A stretch of 39,187 nt of DNA, taken from Saprospiraceae bacterium (GTDB lineage: Bacteria; Bacteroidota; Bacteroidia; Chitinophagales; Saprospiraceae). How positions within the stretch are numbered: position 1 is the first letter of the stretch; each line of letters starts with the position of its first letter. A model generated the notes under the pieces. It did no database searches. It was not told the origin of the DNA and saw nothing but the letters and a program-made list of their open reading frames with translations. Positions 7,570-15,776 of the stretch are shown in pieces. The DNA lies in NCBI GenBank assembly GCA_026993525.1, contig JALWSS010000193.1, positions 1 through 39,187 on the forward strand, written 5' to 3'. The translations under genes were made by a program, and so were the position numbers.

Positions 7570-9180
7570 ATGACCAACTTTACGACACTGGACTGGATCG
7601 TCATCGGCGTGTATTTCACGGCCTTGTTTGCCGTGGCAATATGGGCCATCACCCGCAAACAAAAAGACACCAGCGATTACTTCCTCGCCGGCCGCAATGT
7701 GGGTTGGTTCGTGGTGGGTGCCTCCATCTTCGCTTCCAACATCGGTTCGGAGCACGTGGTGGGGCTGGCCGGCACCGGCTTCAAAAGCGGGATGCCCATG
7801 GCCCATTTTGAGTTGCACGCCTGGATCGTCTTGTTGCTGGGCTGGCTGTTTTTGCCGTTCTACGCCCGCAGCGGGGTTTTTACCATGCCGGAGTTTCTGG
7901 AGCGCCGCTTCAACGCCCAGGCCCGCTGGTACCTTTCCATCATCTCTTTGGTGGGTTACATCCTCACCAAAATATCAGTGACCGTGTACGCCGGGGGAAT
8001 TGTCATCACCACCCTGCTGGGAATTGACTTTTGGGTGGGAGCGCTGATCACAGTGGTGCTCACCGGAATTTACACCATACTGGGGGGTATGCGGGCCGTT
8101 GTCTATACCGAAGCCATCCAGGCCATGATCCTCATCATCGGTGCCGCCGCCGTTACCTTTATCGGTCTTCATGAATTGGGCGGCTGGGGGCAGCTACGCG
8201 AGTTGGCAGGTAGCGCACACTTCGACATGTGGCGCCCGATGACCGACCCTGAATTTCCGTGGACCGGACTGCTGATTGGAGGTAGTATCGTGGGCATCTG
8301 GTACTGGTGTACGGACCAATACATCGTGCAGCGGGTGCTCACGGCCCGCAACGTTACCGAAGGAAGGCGGGGAGCTATTTTTGGCGGGTTGCTGAAGTTG
8401 TCACCTGTATTCATCTTTCTCGTTCCAGGTATCATCGCTTACGCAATGACGAAAACCGGCCAACTGGAAGTGGAAAGCAGTGACCAGGCCTTTGCTGCCA
8501 TCATGTCGCAAGTGTTGCCTTCCGGCCTTCGGGGCCTTGTGGCCGCAGGCTTGCTGGCTGCCCTGATGAGCTCGCTGGCATCCGTGTTCAATTCCTGCTC
8601 GACCCTGTTCACCGTTGACGTTTACAAAAAACTTTATCCCAATACACCCGAAACCAAACTGGTGAATATCGGAAGGATCGCCACCGGTATCATCGTGTTT
8701 TTGGGCATTGCCTGGATACCCGTCATGCAAAACATCAGCGGGGTGCTGTACGAGTACCTGCAAAGTGTGCAGTCGTACATTGCTCCGCCCATTACGGCCA
8801 CCTTCCTGCTGGGTATTTTCTGGAAGAGGATCAACGCAAAGGGCGCCATGGCCACGCTGGTGGGCGGCTTCTTCCTCGGAATGTCGAGGCTGGTAACGGA
8901 ATTGATGAAAGACGACCTCACCGGCATCCTGCACACCTGGGCTACGATCAACTTCCTGCACTTCTGTATCCTGCTTTTCGTCATCAGTGTGATCATTTGT
9001 ATCTCCGTCAGCCTTTTGACCGAAAAGCCCGGCGAGGAGAAGATCGTGGGGCTGACTTTTGGTTCCCTCACCCCGGAACAAAAGGCAGCCAACAAGGCCA
9101 GTTACACCTGGGTGGACATTGCCGCATCTCTCGTGGTGATTGCCATCGTGATTGGCGTTCTGACTTACTTCACCGGCTGA
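7570..9180 (+). CDS. SLC5-type sodium/solute symporter
   Basis: The 536-residue protein has the LeuT-fold sodium:solute symporter (SSF) pattern, with about 13-14 hydrophobic segments. Recognisable signatures are the first helix with YFLAGRNVGWFVVGASIFAS, the GGMRAVVYTEAIQA segment, and the SSLASVFNSCSTLFTVD segment that holds the Na2-site serines. It most resembles the sugar (SGLT) branch rather than the proline or pantothenate branches, but the substrate cannot be assigned. It has its own promoter and ends in a shared bidirectional terminator, so it is monocistronic. Confidence 0.88.
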   Translation: MTNFTTLDWIVIGVYFTALFAVAIWAITRKQKDTSDYFLAGRNVGWFVVGASIFASNIGSEHVVGLAGTGFKSGMPMAHFELHAWIVLLLGWLFLPFYARSGVFTMPEFLERRFNAQARWYLSIISLVGYILTKISVTVYAGGIVITTLLGIDFWVGALITVVLTGIYTILGGMRAVVYTEAIQAMILIIGAAAVTFIGLHELGGWGQLRELAGSAHFDMWRPMTDPEFPWTGLLIGGSIVGIWYWCTDQYIVQRVLTARNVTEGRRGAIFGGLLKLSPVFIFLVPGIIAYAMTKTGQLEVESSDQAFAAIMSQVLPSGLRGLVAAGLLAALMSSLASVFNSCSTLFTVDVYKKLYPNTPETKLVNIGRIATGIIVFLGIAWIPVMQNISGVLYEYLQSVQSYIAPPITATFLLGIFWKRINAKGAMATLVGGFFLGMSRLVTELMKDDLTGILHTWATINFLHFCILLFVISVIICISVSLLTEKPGEEKIVGLTFGSLTPEQKAANKASYTWVDIAASLVVIAIVIGVLTYFTG

Positions 9181-9203
9181 TTGCCCAGGCCCGGAAAAAG
9201 AAA

Positions 9204-9236
9204 GGCGAAGCACTGTCGTGGCACTTCGCCTTTTTT
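9204..9236. terminator. Bidirectional terminator between convergent genes
   Basis: The stem GGCGAAG (9204-9210) / CTTCGCC (9224-9230), with an inner CAC/GTG pairing, is followed by TTTTTT on the plus strand and preceded by an A-rich run, so it can serve both the symporter and the convergent hydrolase gene. Confidence 0.75.
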
Positions 9237-9261
9237 ATTGCCCGAAGGGCGAAAGAGGAAA

Positions 9262-10320
9262 TTACATTTTTCCTTCGTCAACGTCTTTGATGAATTGGAT
9301 TACTCCATTCATCCAGGTTTCCTGGTCGTCCCACATGCTGAGGTGAGAGCCGTTGGGGCAGAAGAGGTAACGCCCGTTTTTCACTTGTGTGCTCATCCAC
9401 TCCATGTGTTTGGGGTCCATGGTGTCATGGGCGGCACCGATGGTGAGGGTGGGCACGGTGATCTCGCCGAGGCGGTCTTTTACATCCCATTTTTCCAGCT
9501 TGCCGGAGATGCCAAACTCGCTGGGTCCCTGCATGGACACATACACTTCCGGATTCATCTTTGCAAATGAGCGCAGCACCGGCTCCGGCCATTCTTCATA
9601 AGGAATGCGCAGCACATGCTCTTCGTAAAAATTGGGGATGAGCAATTCCATGTAACGGGGGTTGTCAAAATCCCCTTTGGCCTCTATTTCCCTGATCTCC
9701 TTCAGCACCTCAGGGTCCATTTGTTTGGCCAGGACATCCTTTGCGTAGTTGTCGTAGTCAATGGCGCTGGCCATCATGTTGGTGATGATGAGACCCTTCA
9801 GGTTTTGCTGGTATTTGAGGGCGTACTCCATGGCCAAAATGCCGCCCCAGGAGGAGCCGATGATGTAGAAATTGTCTTTGTTCAGCTCCAGGGCCTGACG
9901 CACCTGTTCCACTTCCTCCACAAAGCGGGCGGTTTCCCAGAGCAAATCTCCTCTCCCCTCGGGGTGGTCGGAATTTCCGGAACCGAGCTGGTCGTAGTAG
10001 ATGAATTCAATGCCCTCCCCCGGAAAAAAGCTCTGCACACATTCGAAATACTCGTGGGTAGCCCCGGGCCCGCCGTGCAACAGCAGGACTTTGATCCGGG
10101 GATTGTTGCCGAAGCGCTGTGTCCAGACCTTGAAATCTCCGGCAGGGGTGCTGACCGGTATCATTTCAACCCCGCCGCTTTGCATGCCCGGGTGGTGGGG
10201 CGCAAAGTATTCTTCCAAAGTGAGTGTGCCGGCATCCTCTCCGGGCGGAGGTGGCGATTCCCGGCAGGCTGAAATGCCCATGACCAGTGCCAAAAACGTG
10301 AGAAGCAAATGCTGTTTCAT
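9262..10320 (-). CDS. Proline-iminopeptidase-like alpha/beta hydrolase lipoprotein
   Basis: The 352-residue protein has a lipoprotein signal (lipobox cysteine at C19) and an S33-type alpha/beta hydrolase domain (about 50-345). HGGPG (82-86) forms the oxyanion-hole motif typical of prolyl iminopeptidases, the nucleophile is S157 in GSSWG, and the likely acid and base lie in GAAHDTMD and NGSHLS near the C-terminus. The family removes N-terminal proline or other residues from short peptides; anchoring in the cell envelope suggests peptide scavenging. It is divergent from the Fic gene, with 131 bp between starts, and convergent with the symporter. Exact substrate preference is not visible. Confidence 0.85.
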   Translation of the reverse strand: MKQHLLLTFLALVMGISACRESPPPPGEDAGTLTLEEYFAPHHPGMQSGGVEMIPVSTPAGDFKVWTQRFGNNPRIKVLLLHGGPGATHEYFECVQSFFPGEGIEFIYYDQLGSGNSDHPEGRGDLLWETARFVEEVEQVRQALELNKDNFYIIGSSWGGILAMEYALKYQQNLKGLIITNMMASAIDYDNYAKDVLAKQMDPEVLKEIREIEAKGDFDNPRYMELLIPNFYEEHVLRIPYEEWPEPVLRSFAKMNPEVYVSMQGPSEFGISGKLEKWDVKDRLGEITVPTLTIGAAHDTMDPKHMEWMSTQVKNGRYLFCPNGSHLSMWDDQETWMNGVIQFIKDVDEGKM

Positions 10321-10396
10321 GATTCGTCAATTTTGGTTTTGATGTTTTGCCGAAGGTAGGGAAATGAAAGAATATTTTGCGATAGCGAAAAAGCAC

Positions 10397-10428
10397 TTTG
10401 AAAAAACAAAAAAATTTGACTATTTTTG
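10397..10428 (+). promoter_or_regulatory. Promoter of the HTH-Fic gene
   Basis: TTTG (10397-10400), a 20-bp spacer and TAttTTTG (10421-10428) match the Bacteroidota consensus exactly. The upstream TTG start at 10398 falls inside this promoter, so translation must begin at ATG 10452, about 20 nt after the predicted transcript start. Confidence 0.75.
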
Positions 10429-10451
10429 TCAAGAATTATACAGTCAAAAAA

Positions 10452-11522
10452 ATGAAAACCCTCAAGCTCCTCCTCAAAGATGCCCGCAAAACCCAGGGCC
10501 TGCGCTTGCGTGAAGTGGCTGAACGCACCGGCATTGACCAGGCGCTGATCAGCAAATTTGAAAGCGGAAAGCGCCTTCCTACAACGGAGCAATTGCAACT
10601 GCTGGAGGGAACCTACCAACTGGATAGCCGGGAATTGCGCACAGCCTGGCTGGCTGAAAAAGTGCTCTCATTGGTGCAATACGAAGAAGTAGCCTCAGAA
10701 GTGCTGGCACTCGCTGAAAGTCGCATCGAATACCTGAGAAGCCCGCGGGCACTCGAGCTGCCGGGGGTGCCGGCAAAGCTCCAAAGAAAGCTGGCAACCA
10801 TTGATGAGCTCAAAAACCGCTGGCAGTCGCACCAGCCGCTCAACGGGCTGCAATTGGAACGCATGCAGGATTTCTTCCGCATCGGATACACCTTCGAATC
10901 CAACCGGATAGAAGGCAACACCCTCACCCTTCAGGAAACGGCCCTCGTGGTCAATGAAGGGCTGACCATCGGCGGCAAATCCTTGCAGGAGCACCTGGAG
11001 GCCACGAACCACGCCGAAGCCGTGGATTTCATCACCGCCCTGGCCACCAACGGCGAAGACCTCAACCGGCGCTCGCTGCTGGAACTTCACAGCATCATCC
11101 TGCGGGGCATTGACCGGGAAAACGCCGGTCGATACCGCAATGTGCCCGTGCGCATCAGCGGCAGCAAGCACGAGCCCCCGCAACCCTGGCAACTCGACAA
11201 GCTGATGGAGGATTATTTCCACCATTACCTTCGTCAAAAAAACAGCCTGCACCCGGTGCTGCTGGCTGCTGAAATGCACGAACGGCTGGTCAGCATTCAC
11301 CCTTTCATAGATGGCAACGGCCGCACAGCCAGACTGGTGATGAACCTGATCCTGCTCCGCAATGGCTACACCATCGCCAACCTGAAAGGTGACCACGCCT
11401 CCCGCCTGGCCTACTACCAGGCCCTCGAAAAAGTGCAGGTTGACAACGATCCGGCCGTTTTCTACCAACTGGTAGCCGATGCCGTAGAATCATCCCTGCA
11501 CGCTCACCTCGACCTCGTTTGA
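10452..11522 (+). CDS. Fic-domain protein with N-terminal XRE helix-turn-helix
   Basis: The 356-residue protein begins with an XRE-type HTH (about 5-60, RLREVAERTGIDQALISKFE) and continues into a Fic domain. The catalytic loop is HPFIDGNGRTAR (283-294), matching HPFxxGNGRxxR, and an inhibitory helix motif SNRIEG (150-155, consensus [S/T]xxxE[G/N]) marks a self-inhibited class II Fic protein. Such enzymes usually AMPylate a target protein hydroxyl; the HTH implies DNA binding, perhaps autoregulation. No antitoxin partner is adjacent. The start is fixed by the promoter. The gene ends in a GC-rich repeat region, convergent with hcrB. Confidence 0.88.
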   Translation: MKTLKLLLKDARKTQGLRLREVAERTGIDQALISKFESGKRLPTTEQLQLLEGTYQLDSRELRTAWLAEKVLSLVQYEEVASEVLALAESRIEYLRSPRALELPGVPAKLQRKLATIDELKNRWQSHQPLNGLQLERMQDFFRIGYTFESNRIEGNTLTLQETALVVNEGLTIGGKSLQEHLEATNHAEAVDFITALATNGEDLNRRSLLELHSIILRGIDRENAGRYRNVPVRISGSKHEPPQPWQLDKLMEDYFHHYLRQKNSLHPVLLAAEMHERLVSIHPFIDGNGRTARLVMNLILLRNGYTIANLKGDHASRLAYYQALEKVQVDNDPAVFYQLVADAVESSLHAHLDLV

Positions 11523-11560
11523 AGCCTGCTGGCACCGGACGTCCCGGACTTGCCGAAGGG

Positions 11561-11596
11561 AGCGCCGGACGGGGCACCGGACGGGGCGCCGGACGG
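11561..11596. repeat. GC-rich 12-bp tandem repeat
   Basis: Three near-identical units AGCGCCGGACGG, GGCACCGGACGG and GGCGCCGGACGG follow the Fic stop codon. Palindromic GGCGCC and CCGG cores may form hairpins, but there is no T-run, so a terminator is not called. Confidence 0.7.
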
Positions 11597-11647
11597 GAGT
11601 CCGGGCGCCAGCGGGGCAACCTATTTCAGCACAAGTCATGCGGTTAC

Positions 11648-11724
11648 GAGTCACGAGTCACGTGTCACGTGTCACGCGTCACGTGTCACGAGTCACGAGT
11701 CACGTGTCACGAGTCACGTGTCAC
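11648..11724. repeat. Heptamer tandem repeat GNGTCAC, eleven units
   Basis: Eleven contiguous 7-bp units of GAGTCAC, GTGTCAC and one GCGTCAC fill most of the gap between the convergent Fic and hcrB stop codons. Only the second base of each unit varies. There is no spacer structure, so it is not a CRISPR. Confidence 0.95.
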
Positions 11725-11753
11725 GTTTGCAGGGTGCCAGCGGGTCCAGTGGG

Positions 11754-12686
11754 TTAAAGCAGGCCAAGGTGCGCAAGGCCATTTGTCAGATACACTTCCA
11801 GCATTTTCCGGCGGTAAGGACGGGGATAGAACAGGTTGTCAACCATCCTGCAATTTTTGCGAAGCGACTTTAAAACTTCTGTGAAGTTCAGTGGCACGGG
11901 TGCTATGTGCACGGCAGGCCCCATGTCTGCACCACTGACGGCGATTTTTACTTCCTGTTTTTCTTCGTCAAAACACATGGCCATGGTCAGGTTGGTGAAG
12001 TCCACGCTTTTTCGGGGCCTCAGTTTGTGGAACCAGGTTTTGATGGCAGGCCGGATGGGAAGCGAAATATCTGTTATCAATGCCCCATCAGGAAGCGAAA
12101 TCGGTTCCAGCCCAATGCTGGAATAAAGCTGCTCTACCGGTACCTCTTTTTGGCCCTCGCTGCTCAAAATGCCCGCCCTTGCGCCCAGCGCAATAAATGC
12201 AGGGGCCAGATCGGACACAAACACCGAATAGCACGCCTTTTTGCCGCCGGTGGCCAGGCAATACGCTCCTCCGCATTTCAGACACAGGCCCACGGCCTGC
12301 CGCCAGAATTCCGACTGGTTGAAATACACGCAACGGTTGTCCACCAGCAGGTTGCCCGCCACGGTGGCCGATTTCCGGATGACGGGACTGGCGATGGATT
12401 CTGCAGCCGTTTTCAGGAGTGGAAATTTGCTTGCTATGTCCGGCTGGCTGGCAAGCTGGTGTAGTGTGACACCGGCACCAATGGTCAGGGTGTCGTTCTC
12501 AATTTTTAGCCGTTGCAGTTCTTTCAGCCGGCTGATGTCTATCAGCACCGGACTGTTTTCATTGCCCTGGTGGCGGTGCACCATCAGGTCGGTTCCTCCG
12601 GCAATGAAGCGGGCCTGGCCGTTGGAAGCTTTCATGAAGCCAAACGCCTGTTCGATGTTCTCCGGCAGGTGATAATTAGCGGTCAT
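11754..12686 (-). CDS. hcrB: 4-hydroxybenzoyl-CoA reductase beta (FAD) subunit
   Basis: The 310-residue FAD-binding subunit belongs to the xanthine dehydrogenase family. It has the FAD motifs FIAGGTDL (27-34) and SATVAGN (106-112). Within the domain lies a cysteine-rich insert with C119, C135, C143 and C152, plus C138. Cysteine spacings of 16, 8 and 9 match, as I remember them, the ligands of the extra [4Fe-4S] cluster specific to 4-hydroxybenzoyl-CoA reductase of Thauera (about C122, C138, C146 and C155). This cluster runs electrons towards the molybdenum site to remove the ring hydroxyl group, giving benzoyl-CoA. The start codon overlaps the hcrCA stop by 4 bp. Substrate identity is inferred from the insert and from the neighbouring benzoyl-CoA pathway. 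Confidence 0.85.
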   Translation of the reverse strand: MTANYHLPENIEQAFGFMKASNGQARFIAGGTDLMVHRHQGNENSPVLIDISRLKELQRLKIENDTLTIGAGVTLHQLASQPDIASKFPLLKTAAESIASPVIRKSATVAGNLLVDNRCVYFNQSEFWRQAVGLCLKCGGAYCLATGGKKACYSVFVSDLAPAFIALGARAGILSSEGQKEVPVEQLYSSIGLEPISLPDGALITDISLPIRPAIKTWFHKLRPRKSVDFTNLTMAMCFDEEKQEVKIAVSGADMGPAVHIAPVPLNFTEVLKSLRKNCRMVDNLFYPRPYRRKMLEVYLTNGLAHLGLL

Positions 12687-15499
12687 AAGGCTGCATTTTG
12701 GTGAAGGGCTGTTTTTTCCAGTTCTTCCAGAATCTTATCTGCCGTGATGGGCAGGCTGTTTATCCTGACCCCGACAGCGTCGAAAATGGCATTGGCGATG
12801 GCGGGCACCACGGGGTGCAGTGCGCCCTCGCCGCATTCTTTGGCGCCAAAGGGCCCTTCCGGGTCTCCCGATTCAATCAGGTTGGTTTGGAAGTCAGGCG
12901 TTTCGGGGGCAGTGGGAGTTTTGTAATCGAGCAGGTTGGGGTTCAGGAGCAGGCCGTTGTAATAGCGCATGGCTTCGGTCAGGGCCTGGCCCATGCCCAT
13001 GTGCCAGGAGCCTTCGAGTTGTCCCTCGGCGGCCAGTGGGTTCAGGGCCTTGCCAAGGTCGTGGGCACCCCAGACATCCAGCACGCTCACCTCACCGGTG
13101 TCTGTGCTGACTTTCACTTCGGCAATGCAGGCGCCAAAACTGTAAGAAGGGCTCAATCCGGCACCGGCGCCTTTGAAATCTCCACCCAGTTTGGGAGAGA
13201 TGTAATAACCGCTGGTTGAAATGGCCCCCCGGCCGTCGGTGGTGATCACTGCCGCTTCTGCCCAGTCCACCTTTTTGCCGGATGCCGGGTCTTTGATGCA
13301 GCCATGCTCAAAGGCAAGCTTGTCCGGTTCGGTTCCAAAATGGCCAGCCACTGCCCGGGCTACTTCCATTTTCAGGTTTTCGGCGGCCATTTTGGCGGCA
13401 TTGCCGGCCATGAATGTGACCCTGCTGGAATAGCTGCCCAGGTCCACCGGGGTGAACAGGGTGTCAGCAGCGTGGACATAGGTTTGCTTCATGTCAATGC
13501 CGAGCACTTCCGAAGCGATCATGGCCAGTACGGTGTCAATGCCCTGGCCAATATCGCTGGCGCCGGAATAGATGACCACCCTGCCGTCAAAATCCAGTTT
13601 CATGTGTACCACCGACTGGGGGTATTTGTTCCAGATGATGGGCAAGGCACTGCCGCTGATGTAGAAACCGCACCCCGCGCCAATTCCATGACCATGGGGC
13701 AGTTTCCGGAATTTGCGTTTCCAACCGGATTGTTTCATGACTGTGCGCAGGGCTTCCCTGCTGCCGTTGCTGGTGATGCGGAATTGACCGAGGGTCAGGG
13801 TGTTTTCCGGAAGGAAATTTCTGAGCCGCAATTCACAAGGATCTTCGTCGGCCATTCTGGCCAATTCATCAATGACTACTTCCGTCGCAAAACGGGGGTT
13901 CACAGCCCCGTGGCCGCGCATGGCACCGCTGGGTGGCTTGTTGGTGTAAACACGGGTGGTCTGAAAATGCAGGCTTTTAAGGTCGTAAGGGGCTTGCAGC
14001 AGCACGCCATTGTAATAGGTGGTAACAACCCCAAAACTTCCGAAGGCGCCTCCATCGATGACGATTTCGGCATCCGTGGTGGATAAGCGGCCGTTGGCAT
14101 CCAGGGCCATTTTCATTTTCAGGTGGGTGGGGTGCCGGCCGTTGTTGGTGAGGAAGACTTCCTCCCGGCTGAATTCAAGTTTGACAGGCTTGCCGGTTTT
14201 CCGGGCCAGGTGTGCCACGATCAATTCGTGTGAAAAGGGGTCGCTTTTGCCGCCGAACCCTCCGCCAAGTGCCGGTTTGATAACCCGCACCCGGCTCAAC
14301 GGAAGGCCCAACACACTGCTCAGTGTGCGGTGCAGGTAGTGGGGTACCTGTGTGGCGGTGATCATGGTCAGGCCCTTGTACTCATCCCACCAGGCCAGGC
14401 AGGCGTGGGGTTCCAGAAAGGCGTGGTTGAGGCCGGGAAAGTCGAACTCCATTTCACAGACGTGGGCGGCAGCTTTGAACTCGGCTTCCGGTTCGCCAAA
14501 CTGCATGTCCACCCGTTTGTGGATGTTGCATTGGTGTTTGGCGGAATGGGGATGAATGAGGTTCTCTTCGTCACAGGGCCGCAAAGCCTCTGCCCACCCA
14601 AATACCGGCTTCAGGGGCTGGTAAGTCACATGGATGGCTTTCAGTGCCCGTTCGGCAATGGCTTGCGTATCTGCGGCCACTGCTGCCACGATCTCGCCGA
14701 TGTAATGGACTTTATCCACTGCCATGGCGGTTTGATCCCGGGAGATGGGCAGTACCCCAAATTTTTCGAGCAATTCTTTACCTGTGGCGATGGCCCTTAC
14801 GCCTTCCAGCGCAGCAGCTTCTGTGGTGTCAATGTCCAGGATTTTGGCGTGGGGGTAGGGTGAACGCAGCAACTTGCAAACGAGGGCATCGTGGGCATGA
14901 ATGTCGGCGGCGTATTCCGCCTTGCCGGTTACTTTGGCGTTGGCGTCAACGAGTGGTTGCCGGGTGCCGATTACAGCATTTGTTTTGCGAACATCCTTTG
15001 CTGAGTTGCTGCTTTGAATGAACTCCGCCTGGCCTTCTTTCAGCAATGAAGCCGTCTCAGCAACGGCCTCGATGATCTTTTTGTAGCCGGTGCAACGGCA
15101 TAGGTTGCCGGCCAGCGCTTCCCGGATCTGTGATTCGGAACACCCGGGATTTTCCCGAAGGAAAGCCAGTGCCGTCATGACCATGCCCGGGGTGCAAAAC
15201 CCGCATTGCAAGGCTCCTTTTTCGATGAACTTTTGCTGGAGCAAATGGAGGTGCGGCCCCCTGGCTATGCCCTCGATGGTGGTAATTTCAGCACCGGCGA
15301 ATTTCAACGCCGGACTGATGCAACTGAGAACGGGCTTCCCGTCAGCCCAGACGGTGCAGGCCCCGCAACTGCCTTCACTGCAACCGGTTTTGGTGCCGGT
15401 GAGCTTCAGACGGTTTCTGAGAACCTGGCTGAGTGTTTCTCCAGGTTCGATCAGCAATTCACAGTTTTTTCCGTTGACGGTTATTTTCAATGCTTCCAT
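12683..15499 (-). CDS. hcrCA: Fused 4-hydroxybenzoyl-CoA reductase gamma-alpha subunit
   Basis: The 938-residue protein joins a two-[2Fe-2S] small subunit (1-165) to a molybdopterin large subunit (about 175-930). The first cluster ligands are C40, C45, C48 and C60; the second are C99, C102, C134 and C136. The large-subunit marks are GGGFGGK, the AMRGHGAVNPRFATE segment and the C-terminal GAKECGEG with the catalytic glutamate. In Thauera, hcrC and hcrA are separate genes; their combined length is close to that of this fusion. The cofactor should be molybdopterin cytosine dinucleotide, but no Mo-insertion chaperone is adjacent. It precedes hcrB with a 4-bp overlap and follows the ferredoxin gene by 49 bp. 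Another aryl or purine substrate is possible, but hcrB makes the thioester assignment the best. Confidence 0.82.
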   Translation of the reverse strand: MEALKITVNGKNCELLIEPGETLSQVLRNRLKLTGTKTGCSEGSCGACTVWADGKPVLSCISPALKFAGAEITTIEGIARGPHLHLLQQKFIEKGALQCGFCTPGMVMTALAFLRENPGCSESQIREALAGNLCRCTGYKKIIEAVAETASLLKEGQAEFIQSSNSAKDVRKTNAVIGTRQPLVDANAKVTGKAEYAADIHAHDALVCKLLRSPYPHAKILDIDTTEAAALEGVRAIATGKELLEKFGVLPISRDQTAMAVDKVHYIGEIVAAVAADTQAIAERALKAIHVTYQPLKPVFGWAEALRPCDEENLIHPHSAKHQCNIHKRVDMQFGEPEAEFKAAAHVCEMEFDFPGLNHAFLEPHACLAWWDEYKGLTMITATQVPHYLHRTLSSVLGLPLSRVRVIKPALGGGFGGKSDPFSHELIVAHLARKTGKPVKLEFSREEVFLTNNGRHPTHLKMKMALDANGRLSTTDAEIVIDGGAFGSFGVVTTYYNGVLLQAPYDLKSLHFQTTRVYTNKPPSGAMRGHGAVNPRFATEVVIDELARMADEDPCELRLRNFLPENTLTLGQFRITSNGSREALRTVMKQSGWKRKFRKLPHGHGIGAGCGFYISGSALPIIWNKYPQSVVHMKLDFDGRVVIYSGASDIGQGIDTVLAMIASEVLGIDMKQTYVHAADTLFTPVDLGSYSSRVTFMAGNAAKMAAENLKMEVARAVAGHFGTEPDKLAFEHGCIKDPASGKKVDWAEAAVITTDGRGAISTSGYYISPKLGGDFKGAGAGLSPSYSFGACIAEVKVSTDTGEVSVLDVWGAHDLGKALNPLAAEGQLEGSWHMGMGQALTEAMRYYNGLLLNPNLLDYKTPTAPETPDFQTNLIESGDPEGPFGAKECGEGALHPVVPAIANAIFDAVGVRINSLPITADKILEELEKTALHQNAAL

Positions 15500-15548
15500 G
15501 ACAAATGGGTTGCATCAACGGAGAGGTGTCAAGGGCTTGTATTTGGGG

Positions 15549-15776
15549 TCAGTGCCGGCGGATGATAATGCATTTTTCCGGGCAGTTCTGTGCCGCAGCT
15601 TCGTTGGGTTCAAGTTCTCCGGGGTGTACCTCGGCGTTGAAAACCTTGCCTTTCTGCACCCCTTCCAGCAGCACGGCTTTGCCATCTTTTTTCGACATGC
15701 GCCAGCGCTGGGGGGCATGCTCGGCACAGGCCCTGCAGCCGATGCATTTATGACGATAATAGGTGATGCCGATCAT
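15549..15776 (-). CDS. Single-cluster [4Fe-4S] ferredoxin
   Basis: The 75-residue protein has C11-x2-C14-x2-C17 near the N-terminus and C65-P near the C-terminus, the pattern of a one-cluster ferredoxin, with an additional C69. Its start overlaps the U32 stop by 4 bp (ATGA), so the two are translationally coupled, and hcrCA follows 49 bp later. It could supply electrons to 4-hydroxybenzoyl-CoA reductase, to the benzoyl-CoA reductase encoded by the divergent unit, or to the iron-sulfur U32 enzyme. A similar U32-ferredoxin pairing is, from memory, common in Bacteroidota without aromatic genes, so a dedicated role in ring reduction is not proven. Confidence 0.85.
   Translation of the reverse strand: MIGITYYRHKCIGCRACAEHAPQRWRMSKKDGKAVLLEGVQKGKVFNAEVHPGELEPNEAAAQNCPEKCIIIRRH

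Noticed and set aside
11648-11724. Possible CRISPR array
   Set aside because: The units are contiguous 7-mers without unique spacers, and no cas genes are present. The same applies to the arrays at 37184-37791 and 39121-39187.
11519-11884. Plus-strand open frames through the repeat gap after the Fic gene
   Set aside because: The translation is Gly/Arg- and Ser/His-rich low-complexity sequence made from GC-rich and heptamer repeats, and it overlaps the end of hcrB antisense.
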